The notes: generated by a model from the letters alone, not told the origin. A stretch of DNA of 64,000 bases from Arcicella sp034519515 (GCA_034519515.1 JAXHOK010000042.1:77235-141234); one strand, 5' to 3'; positions 51,603 through 60,239 are shown, counted from the first letter of the stretch. Translations and numbers: made by a program.

Positions 51603-51659
51603 TCGGAAAAGTTGAAAAGAGCCATTCGTTTTACGAATGGCTCTTTTCAACTTTTCCGA
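51603..51659. terminator. Strong bidirectional terminator
   Basis: TCGGAAAAGTTGAAAAGAGC and the rest of a 27-base arm is perfectly mirrored around TTT. It lies between the convergent genes ending at 51578 and 51670. Confidence 0.9.
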
Positions 51660-51669
51660 CAAATTCCCA

Positions 51670-51990
51670 TTACAGTAATTCATCTTTCGGAATCCAGTAA
51701 ACACTTTTGAAGTTTTTAATTTTATCATTTTCTATCGTAATCCCTTCGTTTTCAAGGAGTTCTTGCATTATATTTCCTCCAAAAAAGACTTTACCCGTGA
51801 GTACGCCCGCATGATTGACTACTCGGTGGGCGGGTACTGATGGATCTCCGTGAGAGGCATTCATTGCCCAACCTACCATTCTGGCACCGCCCTTACTACC
51901 CAAATATTCAGCAATAGCTCCGTAGGATGTTACTCTACCTTCGGGAATCAATTTTACTACTTCGTAAATATCTTCAAAAGAGTTTTTCAT
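51670..51990 (-). CDS. Alkyltransferase-like (ATL) DNA-binding protein, Cys replaced by Ala
   Basis: This 106-residue protein matches the DNA-binding domain of O6-alkylguanine methyltransferases: IPEGRVTSYGAIAEYLG (helix-turn-helix with Arg finger region), ARMVGWAMNAS and VPAHRVVNHAGVL. The normal active site PCHRV reads PAHRV, so it cannot accept an alkyl group. ATL proteins bind alkylated guanine and hand it to nucleotide excision repair; E. coli Atl has Trp at this position. Length is normal for ATL. The gene is alone, convergent with the lipoprotein gene and divergent from vanZ. Confidence 0.88.
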   Translation of the reverse strand: MKNSFEDIYEVVKLIPEGRVTSYGAIAEYLGSKGGARMVGWAMNASHGDPSVPAHRVVNHAGVLTGKVFFGGNIMQELLENEGITIENDKIKNFKSVYWIPKDELL

Positions 51991-52090
51991 GAATTTTCGG
52001 TAAATGGTTCACCGCAAACAGTGAACGTATATTTGCATAAAATTAGCAATTTGCTTTCAATGATTAATCTTCAAATGGTAATTTTGTAAA

Positions 52091-52453
52091 ATGATTCAGC
52101 AACTCAACAGTTTAATTTCTTCAAAATATATTGCCGTTCTTTGGACCGTAATTATTTTTATTTTGTGTACTCTGCCGAGCGAAAACTTACCTGCAAATAA
52201 TGATAAAATGAGCCATTTTATTGCTTTTGCAGGATTTTCTTTCTTTTGGATTTTTCATCATAAAACACCCATATTGATTATTCTGATTGCGGCACTTTAT
52301 GGAATCGGTATTGAATTTTGGCAAGTCATTCTGCCGAAGTCTTTTCATCGTGGATTTGACTGGTACGATGCACTGGCAGATGCCGTTGGTGGAATTATTG
52401 GTTATGGTATCTATTTGATTTACAGAACAATAGCGATAAAATGTAAAGTATGA
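52091..52453 (+). CDS. VanZ-like small membrane protein
   Basis: The 120-residue protein has three to four hydrophobic helices and the VanZ-like pattern. DKMSHFIAFAGFSFF is in the first half (K-x-x-H/Hydrophobic repeat), and GIGIEFWQVILPKSFHRGFD WYDALADAVGGIIGY carries the E-x-x-Q-x-x-x-P-x-R-x-x-x-x-x-D motif. Family members sit in the inner membrane. VanZ itself confers low teicoplanin resistance, but most homologues have no known function. The stop codon lies inside the outer arm of a palindromic repeat. Confidence 0.85.
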   Translation: MIQQLNSLISSKYIAVLWTVIIFILCTLPSENLPANNDKMSHFIAFAGFSFFWIFHHKTPILIILIAALYGIGIEFWQVILPKSFHRGFDWYDALADAVGGIIGYGIYLIYRTIAIKCKV

Positions 52454-52649
52454 GTTTATTACTTCACGCCTTATAGTTCAGGGAGCATACAAATTTAAAC
52501 ATACCCACTTCTGGTATGAACTTCCCGAAAGTAAAAATAACTTTCGGGAAGTAAATCTCTCGGTAACTTCCCGAAAGTTATTTCTACTTTCGGGAAGTTT
52601 AATGGAAGTCATGGGTACTTTATTAATTGAATGCTCCCTCAAAACTCAT
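52450..52649. repeat. Palindromic double-hairpin element, copy 2
   Basis: Nested arms: ATGAGTTT (52450)/AAACTCAT (52642), then GGGAGCAT (52491)/ATGCTCCC (52631). Inside are two hairpins with ACTTCCCGAAAGT/ACTTTCGGGAAGT, as at 14728 and 53860. It spans the entire gap between convergent vanZ and the AraC gene, and probably terminates both. Confidence 0.83.
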
Positions 52650-52656
52650 AGCCTTT

Positions 52657-53784
52657 TCAAACCTCTAAAAATTCTTTCGGTGATTTGCCCGTAAACTTCT
52701 TGAACGACCGATTAAAAGTAGCTTTTGAGTTAAAGCCACAGTCGAAAGCAATGCCCAAAAGGGTGATGTTTTTATTTTCGGGTAATTGGATTCGCTCTTG
52801 AAATTCTTTTACCCGATATTCATTAACGAAGTCATTAAAATTCTTTCCGAAAGCATTATTCACCACGCCCGAAAGCACGGAGATATTGGTTTTCAGGCGA
52901 TTGGCAATGTCTGAAAGATTCAATTCGGGTTGGAGATAAAGTTTTTCATCCTGCATTAATTTCAGGATTTTTGTCTTCCAAGATTCTAATTCATCTTCGT
53001 TGAACTTCTCTTTTTGAATATTCTCTGGTTTATGTTCTTCTTCCTTGAAAACCAATCCCGTGTGGGGTTGTGCCTGTGCGTAGCCCGTGATAGAAACGTA
53101 ATAAATCAAGGCTACGCCCACTAAATTATCCCACCAATCTTGTTTATAATCAAGTTGGTAAGTTCTGATAATAATTAGTTTTACGAGATATACCACAAAA
53201 GATAACACCAAGACAATCAAGAAGTTACGAAACCATTTAAAACTTATAACCTCCGTATCAGAAAATTGCGTTTTCGTCCAAACTTGATATTGCTGATATA
53301 ATCTTAAACCTTTATAAATGTAAAAGCCATTCAGAAATATCTCCGTAAAAGTTTCCAACTGGGGAATAAAAAACGGTTCGTGAAAGTTTTTTTCAACGGT
53401 TTTTACAAAATCTTGACCCATTGAAAAAACCCCAACGTGATAAACCGTATGTATAATGAAGGGCAGGAAATTCCAAATATCTTTTCGGGAAAATCTAAAA
53501 TCTTTATCAATTTGACTTTTAAAATAGAAATAACAAAGCGGAGCAAAAGCAAAACCGAATGTTCGTGGAAAAAAATTTAGTTGTCGCCAAAGGATTTCAA
53601 TGCCCGAAAAACCCAGCATATATTCCCAAATATTAAACGCCATTCCCACCAAGACCAATCCCAACAAAAAATCTGAAAGGCGGTTATTTTGTCTGGCACG
53701 ATTCCATAATAAAATCGCATAAATCCAGGCTTGAATAAAGCCAAACCAAAGGGGAACTGAATAATATGACCAATAGATTTGCAT
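52657..53784 (-). CDS. Membrane-anchored AraC family transcriptional regulator
   Basis: From the ATG at 53784 (the frame opens at 53805) the protein has 375 residues. About seven hydrophobic helices fill residues 5-230, a 7TM-like sensor unit common in Bacteroidota. The C-terminal 110 residues are an AraC helix-turn-helix pair (LSDIANRLKTNISVLSGVVN; ITLLGIAFDCGFNSKATFNR SF) ending FKKFTGKSPKEFLEV. It should sense a signal at the membrane and bind DNA on the cytoplasmic side. Targets are unknown; no obvious partner gene is adjacent. Confidence 0.9.
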   Translation of the reverse strand: MQIYWSYYSVPLWFGFIQAWIYAILLWNRARQNNRLSDFLLGLVLVGMAFNIWEYMLGFSGIEILWRQLNFFPRTFGFAFAPLCYFYFKSQIDKDFRFSRKDIWNFLPFIIHTVYHVGVFSMGQDFVKTVEKNFHEPFFIPQLETFTEIFLNGFYIYKGLRLYQQYQVWTKTQFSDTEVISFKWFRNFLIVLVLSFVVYLVKLIIIRTYQLDYKQDWWDNLVGVALIYYVSITGYAQAQPHTGLVFKEEEHKPENIQKEKFNEDELESWKTKILKLMQDEKLYLQPELNLSDIANRLKTNISVLSGVVNNAFGKNFNDFVNEYRVKEFQERIQLPENKNITLLGIAFDCGFNSKATFNRSFKKFTGKSPKEFLEV

Positions 53785-53859
53785 AGTGGTTATTTTAATT
53801 GCCACGAAGGCTCTAAGTTTTATTTTTGAAGATGCAATTTAAAAGATATTGCCACGTAC

Positions 53860-53962
53860 TACACTGTTTAATGAGTTATTTCAACTTCCCGAAAGTAGAA
53901 GTAACTTTCGGGAAGTGAACTCCTAAGCTACTTCCCGAAAGTTGTTTCTACTTTCGGGAAGT
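53860..53962. repeat. Palindromic double-hairpin element, copy 3
   Basis: It begins with the same TACACTGTTTAAT as copy 1, followed by two ACTTCCCGAAAGT/ACTTTCGGGAAGT-type hairpins. The right outer arm is degraded (a possible AACTTATTAA at 54001). It lies in the gap upstream of the AraC gene. Confidence 0.82.
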
Positions 53963-54049
53963 TCTCCAATCGAAGATTTTAGGGTAAAAATCATCCAGAT
54001 AACTTATTAAGGAACTGGAAAACAATAAGTAGACGTTTTTTAAATGCCC

Positions 54050-54160
54050 TTTTTTGCACCACTCTACGTTGCGGAATGCCGCCCAGATAAAATCCTCATT
54101 TAGCGATGCTAAACTGCGGCGACCGTCGCACGGTTTTATCGCCTTGATTGGCACAAAAAA
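54050..54160. repeat. REP-like palindromic element, copy B
   Basis: TTTTTTGCACC (54050) and GGCACAAAAAA (54150) form outer arms and GATAAAATC/GATTTTATC-like sequences inner arms. The core 26 bases at 54094-54119 are identical to copy A at 49472-49497. Copies 3 and B leave no other content in 53785-54238. Confidence 0.75.
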
Positions 54161-54238
54161 TAACATTTAAAAATTCACCCACTTATTATTTTCCCGTTCC
54201 TAAACAATGTACTAAGGCACGAAGTCTCTAAGTTTTAT

Positions 54239-54724
54239 TTAAGCAAGTAAAACACTTTTTTGAGCCTTCGTGTTTTCATGGCTAAGGATTTTCTCAGAAA
54301 TAAAATGGTCAAGTCCGAAACGTCCTGAACCCATCACAACTGCATATATTGAAATCCAAAGAAAGCCCATCGCTGGCAACATTTCCCACACTTCACCACC
54401 CCACTTTTGGAAGAAAATCGCTACCAACATCGTTATCATCACCATAAATCCCGCAAAACGAGTGAACAAACCCATCACTAATAACGCCCCACCGAAGGTT
54501 TCAGCCAACACCGCCGCCCATGCAAAAAAGGCTGGAAACATGGCAAACACGCCACCAAATTTTACCATATCTTGAATAAACCAATCTGGACAAGGAAATT
54601 TGCTTCCACCAAAATTGACGGCTAAAAAATAACATCCTATGATGCGGGGCAAAGCCAATAATAAATCTGAATACCAGTTAGAAGAGTAAGTTGGCGTAAT
54701 GATTTTTGAGAATAAAGTTTTCAT
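54239..54724 (-). CDS. DoxX family membrane protein
   Basis: The 161-residue protein has four hydrophobic helices and the DoxX pattern: LPRIIGCYFLAVNFGGSKFP CP near the start, AAVLAETFGGALLVMGLFTR FAG in the middle, and W-x-x-x-P/A-A-M-G towards the end. DoxX proteins are small inner-membrane proteins, sometimes tied to thiosulfate:quinone oxidoreduction or redox stress. Most have no proven role. A second, broken DoxX-like gene lies at 61846-62215. It is solitary and flanked by a REP-like repeat and a terminator. Confidence 0.85.
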   Translation of the reverse strand: MKTLFSKIITPTYSSNWYSDLLLALPRIIGCYFLAVNFGGSKFPCPDWFIQDMVKFGGVFAMFPAFFAWAAVLAETFGGALLVMGLFTRFAGFMVMITMLVAIFFQKWGGEVWEMLPAMGFLWISIYAVVMGSGRFGLDHFISEKILSHENTKAQKSVLLA

Positions 54725-54799
54725 TGTTCTAAAAATTTAGTAACCGCTTTGTTGCGATTGATGATACAAATTTGGCGTATTTCTGAACGTCAATTGTCT

Positions 54800-54835
54800 C
54801 AAAAGATGATTTGAAACGACTCAAATCATCTTTTG
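54800..54835. terminator. Terminator-like hairpin between DoxX and S41 genes
   Basis: CAAAAGATGATTTGA pairs perfectly with TCAAATCATCTTTTG around AACGAC. Both flanking genes are on the minus strand, so it would end the S41 transcript. Confidence 0.7.
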
Positions 54836-54847
54836 GAGCTAATCGGG

Positions 54848-56317
54848 CTACTTTTTGTTATTTTTGGCTATTAATTTCTTTACCACTTCCATTTCCGTAT
54901 CAATTCCTTTGACGGCATCCATAACATTTGGTTTCACATAAACATCGGGCGAAAGTCCTGCATCGGGACGAGTTTTGGCTAAGTCATAATTCATCCCAAT
55001 TAGTGGCACATCAATTTCAATTTTTGTGTTGGGTAACGACATAAAAAACATCGCCCCCGCCGTGATTCCCCGCTGATTTCCTCCCGTGGTTTGTCCAACG
55101 AGTGTAGCCAAACGATACGTCTTAAAAATATCAGCCATAATGTAGGCGGCAGAACTATTGGTGGCACTGGTCATCAGATAAATGTTTCCTTCAAGATTAC
55201 TTTTTTCGGGTGTAATTATTTCCGTTTTATCCCCATCTTTTGAGCGATATTGCCCATTTTCCAATTTCGTAAAATACTTTTCATTCATATTAAACCAACC
55301 AAACGCCCAGCTTTTATTATCGACGTATTGCTTCAAAGTAGAATCAATTTTCACGTAAGCCCAACAATTTTGTTCATTCTTAATTTCGATGTTATTTTTG
55401 GTAAGGTAACGAATCAATTTTGTCATTTCCGAAGTGTTGCCACCTTCACATTTACGAATATCAATGATTAGATTTTTGCCTTGCTTTTGGTTATATTCAT
55501 TTACCGAATTGAGATAAAATTTATCAAAATCAAAGGCTTTGTTATAGACCGCCAAGTTATTAATTTGCATAAGGGCAGTTTTATCATCAAGCCAGTCAAA
55601 TTTTGCACTAACTACTTTACTATCAGTATATTTAACTTTAATAATTTCATTTCTTTCAACGCTGTTCAAGGCTTTTACGGATATTTTGGAAGATTTTTTG
55701 GCGTTAATATCATAGACTTCTAACTCGAAAATATCTGTTTTTAGCGGGAAATACATCGGAAAGAAAATATCGAAATACTCAAAAGATTGTCCACCAATTT
55801 CCAATAATTTACGGCGTTTCCCATCGTTTGAACCATCCGCCCGCACAATTGGGAGAAGCGTTTTTAGAATAGTAGAAACAGCGATTCCGTTAATCTTTCT
55901 GATTTCAATTCCTTTCGATAAAGTCGAATCTGCACTGCGAGTAATCAACATTCGGTCGTCAATTAGTTGAAATTGAAAAGGCAGACAAACCTTCTGTTCA
56001 AACAGTTCTTTTTTTAGAAAACCTGTCTGATTATAGAAATTCGGGTAAGCATGACCACACTGAAACTTGGAAGTCAATTTATGAAAGTTCAAATAAGCCT
56101 CCGCCAAAGATTGGTCGTGATTCAGGGCAATTTTACATTCCTCAAAAGCCTTATCAATTACTTCTTTTGACTGATATTTATACAATCCTGGGTGTAATTG
56201 TTCATAAGATTTACGAGCAATGGCAAAGTCTTTTTGTAAATCTTCGGCTTTAAGAATCGTCTGGGTGAAAGTAATATTCGCCCAAAGGCATAAAACGATA
56301 ATTAGTAGATTTTTCAT
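54848..56317 (-). CDS. Secreted S41 family peptidase
   Basis: From the ATG at 56317 the protein has 489 residues with a signal peptide (MKNLLIIVLCLWANITFTQ). The frame starts at 56371 but that adds a non-signal tail. NLIIDIRKCEGGNTSEMTKL I and IYLMTSATNSSAAYIMADIF (nucleophile Ser region) followed by LVGQTTGGNQRGITAG are the S41 C-terminal-processing-protease core, with a degenerate N-terminal part and no clear PDZ. A late catalytic Lys is not obvious, as often in the tricorn/CtpA-like branch. It is the last gene of a minus-strand group with two small secreted proteins upstream. Probable periplasmic or surface protease; substrate unknown. Confidence 0.85.
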   Translation of the reverse strand: MKNLLIIVLCLWANITFTQTILKAEDLQKDFAIARKSYEQLHPGLYKYQSKEVIDKAFEECKIALNHDQSLAEAYLNFHKLTSKFQCGHAYPNFYNQTGFLKKELFEQKVCLPFQFQLIDDRMLITRSADSTLSKGIEIRKINGIAVSTILKTLLPIVRADGSNDGKRRKLLEIGGQSFEYFDIFFPMYFPLKTDIFELEVYDINAKKSSKISVKALNSVERNEIIKVKYTDSKVVSAKFDWLDDKTALMQINNLAVYNKAFDFDKFYLNSVNEYNQKQGKNLIIDIRKCEGGNTSEMTKLIRYLTKNNIEIKNEQNCWAYVKIDSTLKQYVDNKSWAFGWFNMNEKYFTKLENGQYRSKDGDKTEIITPEKSNLEGNIYLMTSATNSSAAYIMADIFKTYRLATLVGQTTGGNQRGITAGAMFFMSLPNTKIEIDVPLIGMNYDLAKTRPDAGLSPDVYVKPNVMDAVKGIDTEMEVVKKLIAKNNKK

Positions 56318-56369
56318 GATTTTTATTTGTTTAGGACTTTTCACTAAGTTTAATAATTCAATAATTATC

Positions 56370-56414
56370 AACGTCGGAGAGCATTTCCACTGCGGGTTGA
56401 ACCTCTCCGACGTT
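56370..56414. terminator. Hairpin between the small secreted protein and S41 gene
   Basis: AACGTCGGAGAG pairs with CTCTCCGACGTT, 12 perfect pairs around a 21-base loop. It lies just after the stop of the 118-residue gene. Its T run is short, so it may reduce rather than stop read-through into the peptidase. Confidence 0.6.
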
Positions 56415-56418
56415 ATTG

Positions 56419-56775
56419 CTACTTTCTCAAATTAATAACTTTTCCATCATCCTCTAATTTAACAACATAAAATGGTTCGCCCGCCAGTTGATTGCCACTC
56501 ATTACGATATTTACTTCCTTCCGATTTGCCAAATAAATCTTCGTTCCAACCAAAACTTTAAACTCTTTTGTTCCGTTGGGAATAAGAACATCTCCAAATG
56601 TTCCGTTGCCTTTTGTATTGGGAGCGTAAGTTATGAAGGTATATTTATGAGGAAGAAGACTGTTATTTTTAAATTTGAATGTTACCATTTTTTCACCTTT
56701 ATCTTGGGCAAAAGTAGGGCTGAGAGAGGTGAAGAAAAACACTAAGATTGCGATGATTGAAATTGGATTTTTCAT
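56419..56775 (-). CDS. Small secreted protein, paralogue of its upstream neighbour
   Basis: The 118-residue protein has a signal peptide (MKNPISIIAILVFFFTSLSP TFA) and a compact mature part of about 95 residues. FKFKNNSLLPHKYTFITYAP and VLVGTKIYLANRKEV resemble two stretches in the neighbour at 56826-57530 (VNIKGSSWLPSMAHVRYELP; LPVGTKIYQCSDK). So the two share a domain, and the upstream protein carries about two copies. I recognise no named family. It is probably periplasmic or outer-membrane-associated, in a minus-strand group with an S41 peptidase. Confidence 0.6.
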   Translation of the reverse strand: MKNPISIIAILVFFFTSLSPTFAQDKGEKMVTFKFKNNSLLPHKYTFITYAPNTKGNGTFGDVLIPNGTKEFKVLVGTKIYLANRKEVNIVMSGNQLAGEPFYVVKLEDDGKVINLRK

Positions 56776-56825
56776 GATTTTGGATACGAATACTCGCTGT
56801 TAAAATTTGTGTAAATGATTGATAA

Positions 56826-57530
56826 TTAGTTTAATACAATAGTTAAAGATGACTTTTTCTCATCTACCGTCAAGATATGTTTTTCGGTAAATTTTGTACT
56901 CTTACTCCAAAACTTATCACTGCATTGATAGATTTTTGTGCCAACGGGAAGTGCTAAATCTCTACCGTTAAATTTGCTCAAAGACGTTGAAAAGCCCAAC
57001 TGATTATCACTTCCCCAAGGCAATTCATACCGCACATGGGCCATTGAAGGAAGCCAAGAAGAGCCTTTAATATTGACACTGACAACTTTGAGCCCTTTTT
57101 TTGCCGCAATATTTTCTACGGAATTATCTTCTTTTGCTTTTTCAATATTTTTTTGAGTCATTTCTGCCCGAGCGAAATCTAAATATTGTTCACGAGAAAT
57201 TTTGTATTCCTGATTCATCGAAAAAGTTTTTCCATTATCATCCTGCGTTACAACACAAAATAATTCTTTCTTACCATTTTTCTCTTCGTATATATACACG
57301 GGTGAAGGCAAATTGACGGCGTGAGTTCCGAGGGCGTTCAACCCGTAGCCATAACCCCCAGTAAGTTTTTGCAAGCGAGCATCATAACTACTGAACCCGA
57401 TGAGTTTATTTTTCATGGTCGGATTTTTAATGGTGAAACTCACACGAGTAGGTTCAGTCGTTTGGGCTTGGCTGATGAAAGAGATTAAAAGCGAACAAGC
57501 AATAAGGAGATTTTTGATTGAAGTTTTCAT
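56826..57530 (-). CDS. Secreted protein with two copies of an unrecognised domain
   Basis: The 234-residue protein has a signal peptide ending near SQA. The first half (VSFTIKNPTMKNKLIGFSSY) and second half (VSVNIKGSSWLPSMAHVRYE) begin alike. Each continues with a G-rich strand region, then a VGTKIY-type or PVYIYEE-type segment. A charged helix, EMTQKNIEKAKEDNSVENIA, links them. The second half matches the 118-residue gene downstream. It is the first gene of the group before the S41 peptidase, 50 bases from the next. Function unknown. The shared domain in three copies suggests local duplication. Confidence 0.6.
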   Translation of the reverse strand: MKTSIKNLLIACSLLISFISQAQTTEPTRVSFTIKNPTMKNKLIGFSSYDARLQKLTGGYGYGLNALGTHAVNLPSPVYIYEEKNGKKELFCVVTQDDNGKTFSMNQEYKISREQYLDFARAEMTQKNIEKAKEDNSVENIAAKKGLKVVSVNIKGSSWLPSMAHVRYELPWGSDNQLGFSTSLSKFNGRDLALPVGTKIYQCSDKFWSKSTKFTEKHILTVDEKKSSLTIVLN

Positions 57531-57680
57531 GACCTAAAATGTTTATGAGGTTTTCGCCTCGTTGAATTGATGGGTCAAAGTTTCACCTTAAAAACGCTCA
57601 AAACGCTTTAAAACATGATTTGAAACGTCTTGAATAATGATTTGAGACAAATTACGGTCAAAGGTGAAGGGTAAACGGAA

Positions 57681-57718
57681 ACAAAAAATCCTGCAAGAAT
57701 TTTCTTACAGGATTTTTT
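57681..57718. terminator. Intrinsic terminator after Uma2 gene
   Basis: CAAAAAATCCTG pairs with CAGGATTTTTTG around an imperfect inner stem. Read on the minus strand it follows the Uma2 stop by 16 bases and ends in T6. Confidence 0.82.
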
Positions 57719-57734
57719 GTTTTGTGGAAGAATT

Positions 57735-58325
57735 TTATTCTGATGTTTTTTCTTCAAATTCTATTCCTTCATAAATATCTTCCATTGTTATTGAAGTTCC
57801 CAACGTTGGTAGATTAATGATTTCAGAAATTTTATCAAAGAAATTAAATTCAAAAGTATTGGAATCTCCTTTGCGTTGATAAAATTCAACGAGAGCCATA
57901 TCTTGGTGAATCATTAAATAATATTGCAAGGACGGCAAGGCAGTATATTGTCTAAATTTCTTATTTCTATCAACGTCTTCGGTACTTTCAGATAATACTT
58001 CAACAATTAAAACGGGTTCAGTTACGTGACGAATATCTTTTACAGAATTGGAAGCCGTTACAACTACATCTGGATAACGGTACAATCTTCTTTCATGAAC
58101 AGTAGTACGAATATCATGTCCGAACATTCTGAATCCATTTTTTCTTAAAATTCTTTGTAAAGCAACAATGAAATTTAGTGCAACTTCATTGGCATTTAGG
58201 GTTTCTCCTGGCATAGGGATTAAAATTCCATTTTCAAACTCATGACGAACTTCCGAAGTATTTTCTATTTCAAAATACTCCTCTACGGTATAAATTCGTT
58301 GTGAAATATCTACAAATTCGCTCAT
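57735..58325 (-). CDS. Uma2 family (DUF820) restriction-endonuclease-like protein
   Basis: The 196-residue protein matches the Uma2/DUF820 fold: YTVEEYFEIENTSEVRHEFE NGI with MPGET near the N-terminus, YRYPDVVVTAS (acidic core), PVLIVEVLSESTEDVDRNKK (E-x-x-S with D) and LQYYLMIHQD. This is a PD-(D/E)XK nuclease superfamily common in Cyanobacteria and Bacteroidota, often multi-copy. Activity on DNA is assumed, not proven, and cellular role is unknown. It is monocistronic, with a terminator after it and about 65 bases to thrB. Start is the ATG at 58325. Confidence 0.88.
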   Translation of the reverse strand: MSEFVDISQRIYTVEEYFEIENTSEVRHEFENGILIPMPGETLNANEVALNFIVALQRILRKNGFRMFGHDIRTTVHERRLYRYPDVVVTASNSVKDIRHVTEPVLIVEVLSESTEDVDRNKKFRQYTALPSLQYYLMIHQDMALVEFYQRKGDSNTFEFNFFDKISEIINLPTLGTSITMEDIYEGIEFEEKTSE

Positions 58326-58391
58326 TTTATTGGTTTTTTATACACTAAAATTATCAATAATTATCTCATTTTCAAAATCTTAGCCAATGTT

Positions 58392-59324
58392 TTACAAAAT
58401 CACTGGTCCCGCCTGATTAATCCCCGACACATAACATTCCGAACCAATTCCCACCTTCGCAAAACCATCTTGCATGGCTTTCCCAACCCGATTTGCCGTA
58501 AACAAATCCTTCGACAAAGCAAACATCGAAGGACCAGAACCCGAAATTGAACAGCCCAAAGCTCCGTTTTCCAAAGCTGCATTCTTGACATCATCAAACT
58601 GAGGAATCAAAATTGAACGGATGGGTTCAATAATTACGTCAACTAAACTTCTGGAAATCAAATCATAGTCGGGCAACATCAAACCTGCCACCAAACCCGC
58701 TACGTTTCCCATTTGGGTAATGGTATTTTTCAAAGAAATCTCTCTTTTCAGAATATTACGAGCATCCTTGGTATTTACCTCAATGTGGGGATGAACAATG
58801 GTAGCGTATAATTCTTTGGGCGTGCGGAGTTGAATAATATCCAAAGGTTCATAAGAACGAATGACCACGAAACCGCCCATCAAACTGGGACCCACATTAT
58901 CGGCATGAGCCGACCCGCAAGCAATACGCTCTCCTTCCATCGCAAAGGGCAGTAAATCTCTTTGAGATAAAGGCTTACCCATCAACTCATTAGCGGCAAA
59001 AACTCCCGCCACCGCCGAAGCCGCCGAAGAACCCAAACCCGACCCCAAAGGCATCAGTTTTTTAAGATTCATTTCAAAACCTTGCCCTTCTTCACCAATG
59101 GCTTCCAAGAATTTCATAATGGCAATGCCAGCCGTATTTCTCTCAGCCTCCAAAGGTAACCGACCTTCATCACCTTCAATTGAAAGAATTTTAACGCCTT
59201 TATGATTAGATTTTTTCAAGATTATCTCATCGCCAGGATTATCCACGGCAAAACCGAAAATATCAAAACCACAGGCAACGTTTGCCACCGTTGCAGGGGC
59301 GAAAACTTTTATTTTATTTGTCAT
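58392..59324 (-). CDS. thrB: Homoserine kinase
   Basis: This 310-residue GHMP kinase has KVFAPATVANVACGFDIFGF at the start, the ATP loop LMPLGSGLGSSAASAVAGVF near residue 93, IACGSAHADNVGPSLMGGFV and the C-terminal ALGCSISGSGPSMFAL. It phosphorylates homoserine in threonine synthesis, in the cytosol. Neither thrA nor thrC follows; the downstream neighbour is a Uma2 gene, so the usual thrABC order is absent at this edge. Its ATG overlaps the stop of the upstream hypothetical gene (ATGA), so the two are co-translated. Confidence 0.95.
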   Translation of the reverse strand: MTNKIKVFAPATVANVACGFDIFGFAVDNPGDEIILKKSNHKGVKILSIEGDEGRLPLEAERNTAGIAIMKFLEAIGEEGQGFEMNLKKLMPLGSGLGSSAASAVAGVFAANELMGKPLSQRDLLPFAMEGERIACGSAHADNVGPSLMGGFVVIRSYEPLDIIQLRTPKELYATIVHPHIEVNTKDARNILKREISLKNTITQMGNVAGLVAGLMLPDYDLISRSLVDVIIEPIRSILIPQFDDVKNAALENGALGCSISGSGPSMFALSKDLFTANRVGKAMQDGFAKVGIGSECYVSGINQAGPVIL

Positions 59325-59878
59325 TTAATGATTAGCGTATCTTTCTCTGCATGATACCATTCGTATTTTTTTAATTCTATTTTTAAAGTCTGGATAGAGG
59401 TTGAATCTTTTTTTACCTCGAACTGATTTGGATAAGCACCACCAACTACACCACCTAATAAAGTACCACCACTTGTAGTTAATAATAGTGTTCCCATTGC
59501 ACGAAAAGCCTGAGTAATCCCTAAAATATCTCCATCTCTATTATAATTTCCATTTTTTACAATTAGTATTCCAAGTGCTGTGCCTACAACATAACCTATC
59601 AAAATTCCTTTACCAATTCTTCCTTTCCTTCGTATTTTAATTTCTTTGACTATCCTGTAATCAAAAGATCTTGTTCGAGAAATATTATTTTTCTTGACAT
59701 TAAAATCCCAACGGACTGAATTTGGTAAAACTAAAAAATCTTTATCTCTAACTTGAAACATTAGTCCTTTGTAAACTTTATTATTCAATGTGGTAACTCT
59801 TACCATGTATTTTTTCTGAGCCGTTGTAAATATCACACACGAGAAAAAGATAAAAATTACCAACAAAACAGTTCTCAT
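59321..59878 (-). CDS. Hypothetical secreted or membrane protein coupled to thrB
   Basis: The 185-residue protein has a signal peptide (MRTVLLVIFIFFSCVIFTTA Q) and a first domain KKYMVRVTTLNNKVYKGLMF with SFDYRIVKEIKIRRKGRIGK, resembling small beta-barrel modules. A glycine-rich hydrophobic stretch follows (ILIGYVVGTALGILI; LLTTSGGTLLGGVVGGA), probably two membrane-embedded helices of a glycine-zipper kind. I recognise no family name. It overlaps thrB by four bases, which looks like an incidental operon because no metabolic link is apparent. Confidence 0.6.
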   Translation of the reverse strand: MRTVLLVIFIFFSCVIFTTAQKKYMVRVTTLNNKVYKGLMFQVRDKDFLVLPNSVRWDFNVKKNNISRTRSFDYRIVKEIKIRRKGRIGKGILIGYVVGTALGILIVKNGNYNRDGDILGITQAFRAMGTLLLTTSGGTLLGGVVGGAYPNQFEVKKDSTSIQTLKIELKKYEWYHAEKDTLIIK

Positions 59879-59990
59879 AAATTTTAGCTTTTAGTTTGGA
59901 TGTAAGACGAGTTTCATTACAGAATGGTTGTTTTGAGCATATTTTTATTCTCAATCAATTCTTTAAAAGTTCACTTACAGGATATAGTAT

Positions 59991-60239
59991 TCAGTGCAAA
60001 AATCCCAATTCTTTAAATGCACCCTTTAAACTATCCCTAAATTTCTGGTAGGATTCTAAATTTTCTAATTGGCTCAACTCCAATTTTTGACCGATAATTT
60101 GATACAGCTCTGAAATATCTAATCCTCTATTTCTTTTTCTTCTGGTTAAATCACTCTGAACAATCCGAATTGCATTTGTGATTGTTTCTTTTGGATTAGC
60201 AATACTTTCAGGCATTGGATGAATTCCTAAGTCTATCAT
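59991..60239 (-). CDS. Hypothetical 82-residue ORF starting inside the IS630 end
   Basis: The ATG at 60239 lies in the terminal repeat of the IS630-type element and overlaps its transposase stop. Codons 2-82 (IDLGIHPMPESIANPKETIT and on; RRKRNRGLDISELYQIIGQK) are host DNA. It is helical and charged, ending FKELGFLH. It looks like the C-terminal end of a longer gene cut by the element. It does not match the AraC fragment on the other side, so a deletion or rearrangement probably accompanied the insertion. Function unknown. Confidence 0.4.
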   Translation of the reverse strand: MIDLGIHPMPESIANPKETITNAIRIVQSDLTRRKRNRGLDISELYQIIGQKLELSQLENLESYQKFRDSLKGAFKELGFLH

